Shown here: positions 60,783 through 64,000 of the stretch, piece after piece
Layout: every line of letters starts with the position of its first letter
How positions within the stretch are numbered: position 1 is the first letter of the stretch
DNA from: Rotaria macrura
Taxonomy: Eukaryota; Rotifera; Eurotatoria; Philodinida; Philodinidae
Reading direction: 5' to 3'
DNA: 64,000 nt
NCBI GenBank assembly: GCA_900239685.1
Contig: OENT01000052.1
Location: forward strand, 1-64,000
The notes under the pieces: model-generated
Database searches by the model: none
What the model was told of the DNA's origin: nothing
Seen by the model: only the letters and a program-made list of their open reading frames with translations
Made by a program: the position numbers and the translations under genes

Positions 60783-63080
60783 CTAGTACAGATTCGTCCA
60801 AACGAACTTTTGATTAGAAGACAGTCAACTTACGATTAGACTAGAGTTACGCATTATTAGATATATTAAAATTTACTACTCATATTAAAGGGAAATTCCG
60901 GGAAACCAATTTCGATAACTAGAACTCTTAACAAATATTTATTCGATATTTTATCGTTTCATTGAATAATCAGAGCTTTTCATTCAGTTTCAGTTAATAT
61001 CTATCAATAATTTAAAAAATTTTTATTATATATTTATAAATATTTAGTTTAGAGATTTTAGAAGCGTGAGCTTCTGCCTCTGAGTATTTTTAATTAAAAT
61101 GAAATATAACGCAGCAACAAAATGATAACTTCACAGGTGTCGACACATCGGTGCTTCTTCTCGTTTATGATTTTCTTGAAGTGGAGTGATAAAGGAAGGA
61201 ATAGGATAATAATACTGAACGAACTGAGTTAAAGTTCATCTGCATCTATAGCATAGGTTAACTTTACTGTCAAAATGCATTGATTTCTGCAAATTCATCT
61301 ATTAGATGCGTGAAAACGCGTTATGGCGAGATGAACTCGTTTATACGCGCTGTCTTCTTTTCCCTGTGAACTAAACGACTTAAACGCGTTCTTTCTCTGC
61401 CTTTTTTTCCTTCAACACATTAAAATATTTTTTTGGCGTTTATGTGACTGCAAGGGTACGCGTACAAACTGATGTATACACCTGTATCGTGTACCTTACT
61501 CTAACATCAACTGTAATTAATTTGAAAAAACTAGAAATTTAACTTCCCTTAAAATCTGACGAATTTTCTGGTTTTTGTCTTTCTATTTTTTTTTAAATTT
61601 ATTATTAATACTGTGGAATCAAGTTTTCTGGCAATTTCTTTTGACAATTGCTTTTTGTAGTAAAAAAAGAAAAAATTCAAATGTTTGTAATACTTTGCTT
61701 GCATTCTCAAGAGTTTTGATCGATTACTTATTTCTAGTTTTTGACAGAATTGACTTTTTTATTATATAAAAGAAAAGCACTCACTTATAGATGGTAACAG
61801 AAAACGATGAAAAGTAAGAGAACATTTTTTGATTGGAAGAAAACGAATTCTCAAGGGTTATGAAAATAAATAGAATATTGGCTTCGAAATAAAAGCAGAT
61901 TCTGTTTATCGTGAAAAAACAACAGTGAACAGTATATCAATATAATGAGAATCGTGTTTTTTGTAGTCAGAAAATGTTTTGTATATCATAAGAAGATTTA
62001 TGTTTTCTGTCACATCTGGACATAGAAGCAATACTTTCTCTGTATACTCAAAACATATATCGACAACAGTTAGTAGCTAGTATTAAATAAATGATGTAGT
62101 GCGAAACTTTATCAATGTTAACATCGTAATCGATTGTGTTTTAACGTGAATGTACGACCATAATAAAATATTATTTATTTCATAGTGTCCCGTTACTTTT
62201 GTTGTCTGCGCTGCGGTATACAAGAAGAAAGAACATTTCGATATTTTTATGTTTGTACAACATACTCATACGATGAATAAAATATATTATATGTATCGTT
62301 AGTTTTTTTGACAATCATTAGAGCATAATATGCCGTTATCGTGATATATAAAAGAGTACTCTTTCATATCGATTTTGTCTTTTAATTATTAATCATCGAA
62401 TACGCTTTTGAAATATTTTATATATCGATGTAATTATTTTGTCCTAGGTTCTGTAACATAAATTTCGTTCTTTGGAATTTTTTTTGTACAATGCTAGATT
62501 TTATATGTCGATGTTTCGAACTGGTTCCATTCAGGTATATCGACAACATCAATAGTTTATGTCTCACATTTGAATGAGTCTAACCCTATGATACTTGTTG
62601 TCAATTACTATTCCATGCGCATCGACTAACGTTAGGGAAAAGGTTCATGAAAATAGCAAATAATTGATCGTCATACAACGACATCTATATTTAGTAAATT
62701 AAAAAAGAAATGTCCCTTAACTTTTTTTTTCGAAAAACTTTCATTCATTTTCATCGAGAAGTACAATTTATAAATAAATTTCACTATGTCATCATTGCAT
62801 AAATGTCGATCATCAGTCGACTATCGACTGCGTACATATCGCACTCAGCTTCCTCCTCGGATATAATATTGTTTATTTATTTTCAAGTCACTCGTCGTGT
62901 CACACATACTCTTCTAGATAAATTTTATCTTTAGATTTTCATAAGTATTTCATAAATTATTCTGATTCACCATAAAATCTTACATTTCTTCAATATCGAT
63001 GTTTTGCGTTTGTTCAAACACAATCGTTTTGTTACTCAATCAAACAGTTGAATTCTTTTTTGTCGTCCATTCCTTTCCAA
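60783..63080. other. Intergenic region upstream of the SPSB-type gene
   Basis: An AT-rich 2.3 kb with no recognised gene or repeat. The promoter of the gene starting at 63081 should lie at its right end. Confidence 0.5.
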
Positions 63081-64000
63081 ATGGTATTACCTCGTAAGAC
63101 TAAAACCATTGAAAATCGACATGCATTAAACACTAGAAAACGTAAAACGACAATAACGAACAGTAATAATAAAAAGAAACCAAAACGACGTTTATTAACA
63201 ACAAAATCAATTCATAGAAAACGAAACAAATTAACCAAAGTATGCTCTTAAATTTCAAAATATTTTATGTTGCTCAACAATTTCTTTTGTTTTGCTCTAG
63301 CGTGTAGATCTGAACGATCCATCAATAAATACCATAACATTACGACGAAGTCGGCGTTTAATTAATAAAAGTAAACAATTGGCTCTACTCCCTAGTCCTA
63401 TAAGAAAAACTTATCGACTACGTTCGCATAAATCATATTCTAATAATTCTATTTCATTAAAAACCTATCATCGTTTCTATTCAATTACCCAAGAACATTT
63501 TGTGCTATCAATGGGTCTTCGTAATGCTAAAATAGTTAATCTACGTTCATTTATATCTGGTTCGACATCACCATCCACACAAGATGTAACAACTTCATCA
63601 CTACCGTTACTATCATTCAATCCTTTACCAATACATAATCCAACCCCATTATCATATGCATCAACAAATACTAATAGTAATAACAATAATAATAACAATA
63701 ATAACAATAATAACAATAGTGATTTTAATTCATTATATTATTATTCAAATATAACCAATCATCCCTCGTTAGATCCAAGTAAATATTTTCCTATCAGACT
63801 TGATATACTTCTTGATCGACCACCTGTTTCACGTGAGAAGCAAATTGAATACGGCTGGAATCACGAAGATCGTTCCATGAATATTTTTGTTAAACATAAT
63901 GATCCATGTACTTTTCATCGACATGTAAGAAACATATTGCGGTACAACTGTACATTTTTGTGTTTATTTCATGTTTTTAATAGCCTGTTGCGCAAAGTAC
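63081..64000 (+). CDS. SPRY domain-containing SOCS-box protein (SPSB/gustavus type), N-terminal part
   Basis: Exons 63081-63239, 63301-63924 and 63984 to the window edge, with GT..AG introns of 61 and 59 bp, all phase 0. The diagnostic part is the start of the SPRY domain: LDILLDRPPVSREKQIEYGW, then NHEDRSMNIFVK, TFHRH and, across the second intron, PVAQS. This is very close to SPSB1/SPSB4-type proteins, which bind short peptides through SPRY and recruit a Cullin-5 ubiquitin ligase through the SOCS box (beyond the window). The N-terminal region before SPRY is about 240 residues, far longer than usual. It is very basic (KRKTTITNSNNKKKPKRRLL), which could act as a nuclear signal, and includes an Asn-rich tract. 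ATG 63081 is the first in-frame ATG; no upstream exon was seen. Confidence 0.85.
63664..63721. repeat. AAT/AAC trinucleotide microsatellite in coding sequence
   Basis: A run of AAT, AAC and AGT codons encoding nearly pure asparagine in the N-terminal part of the SPSB-type protein. On the other strand it reads as a false poly-leucine frame (63477-63716). Confidence 0.9.

Noticed and set aside
63477..63716. Poly-leucine minus-strand frame
   Set aside because: Antisense of the AAT/AAC repeat in the SPSB-type coding exon.

Overview
This is nuclear DNA of an animal, most probably a bdelloid rotifer (inferred; about 0.7 sure). The DNA is very AT-rich and genes sit on both strands. Many introns are 49-84 bp with GT..AG ends. 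The gene set combines ordinary animal families (MTMR14-type phosphatase, alpha-arrestin, SPSB-type SPRY protein) with types that are expanded in bdelloids (FG-GAP repeat membrane proteins, an ADP-ribosyltransferase fused to tetratricopeptide repeats). Many small, often singly occurring inverted-repeat transposons lie between and inside the genes. No bacterial operon, CRISPR array, rRNA or tRNA gene was recognised.

Layout. 1-1221 (-): N-terminal part of a type II membrane protein with FG-GAP repeats, running off the left edge. 1222-11084: gene-poor, with a hAT-like miniature element, a 47-bp tandem duplication and a foldback element. 11085-14582 (-): complete 15-exon PLP enzyme of the cysteine-desulfurase/aminotransferase class V fold with an N-terminal UBA-like domain. 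17840-28863 (+): a large ART-TPR gene, six exons with matching phases, 1551 residues. 30825-31730 (+): a further TPR reading frame with an acidic tail. 31731-41296: no genes, two transposons. 41297-42319 (+): intronless alpha-arrestin. 43933-45080: GC-rich repeat element holding an assembly gap. 49526-51028 (+): intronless MTMR14-type phosphatase. 51378-60782: a transposon-rich tract with a nested pair, several palindromes and a tandem array of intron-like units. 63081-64000 (+): start of an SPSB-type gene running off the right edge.

The genes do not form one pathway. The plausible functional themes are separate: ADP-ribosylation with a protein-interaction scaffold, sulfur/PLP chemistry linked to a ubiquitin-binding-like domain, membrane trafficking (arrestin), phosphoinositide turnover and autophagy (MTMR14) and E3-ligase adaptation (SPSB). 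The most distinctive content is the UBA-PLP fusion, the ART-TPR gene with a possible ART-only short isoform, and the set of miniature elements whose termini and target-site duplications can be read directly.
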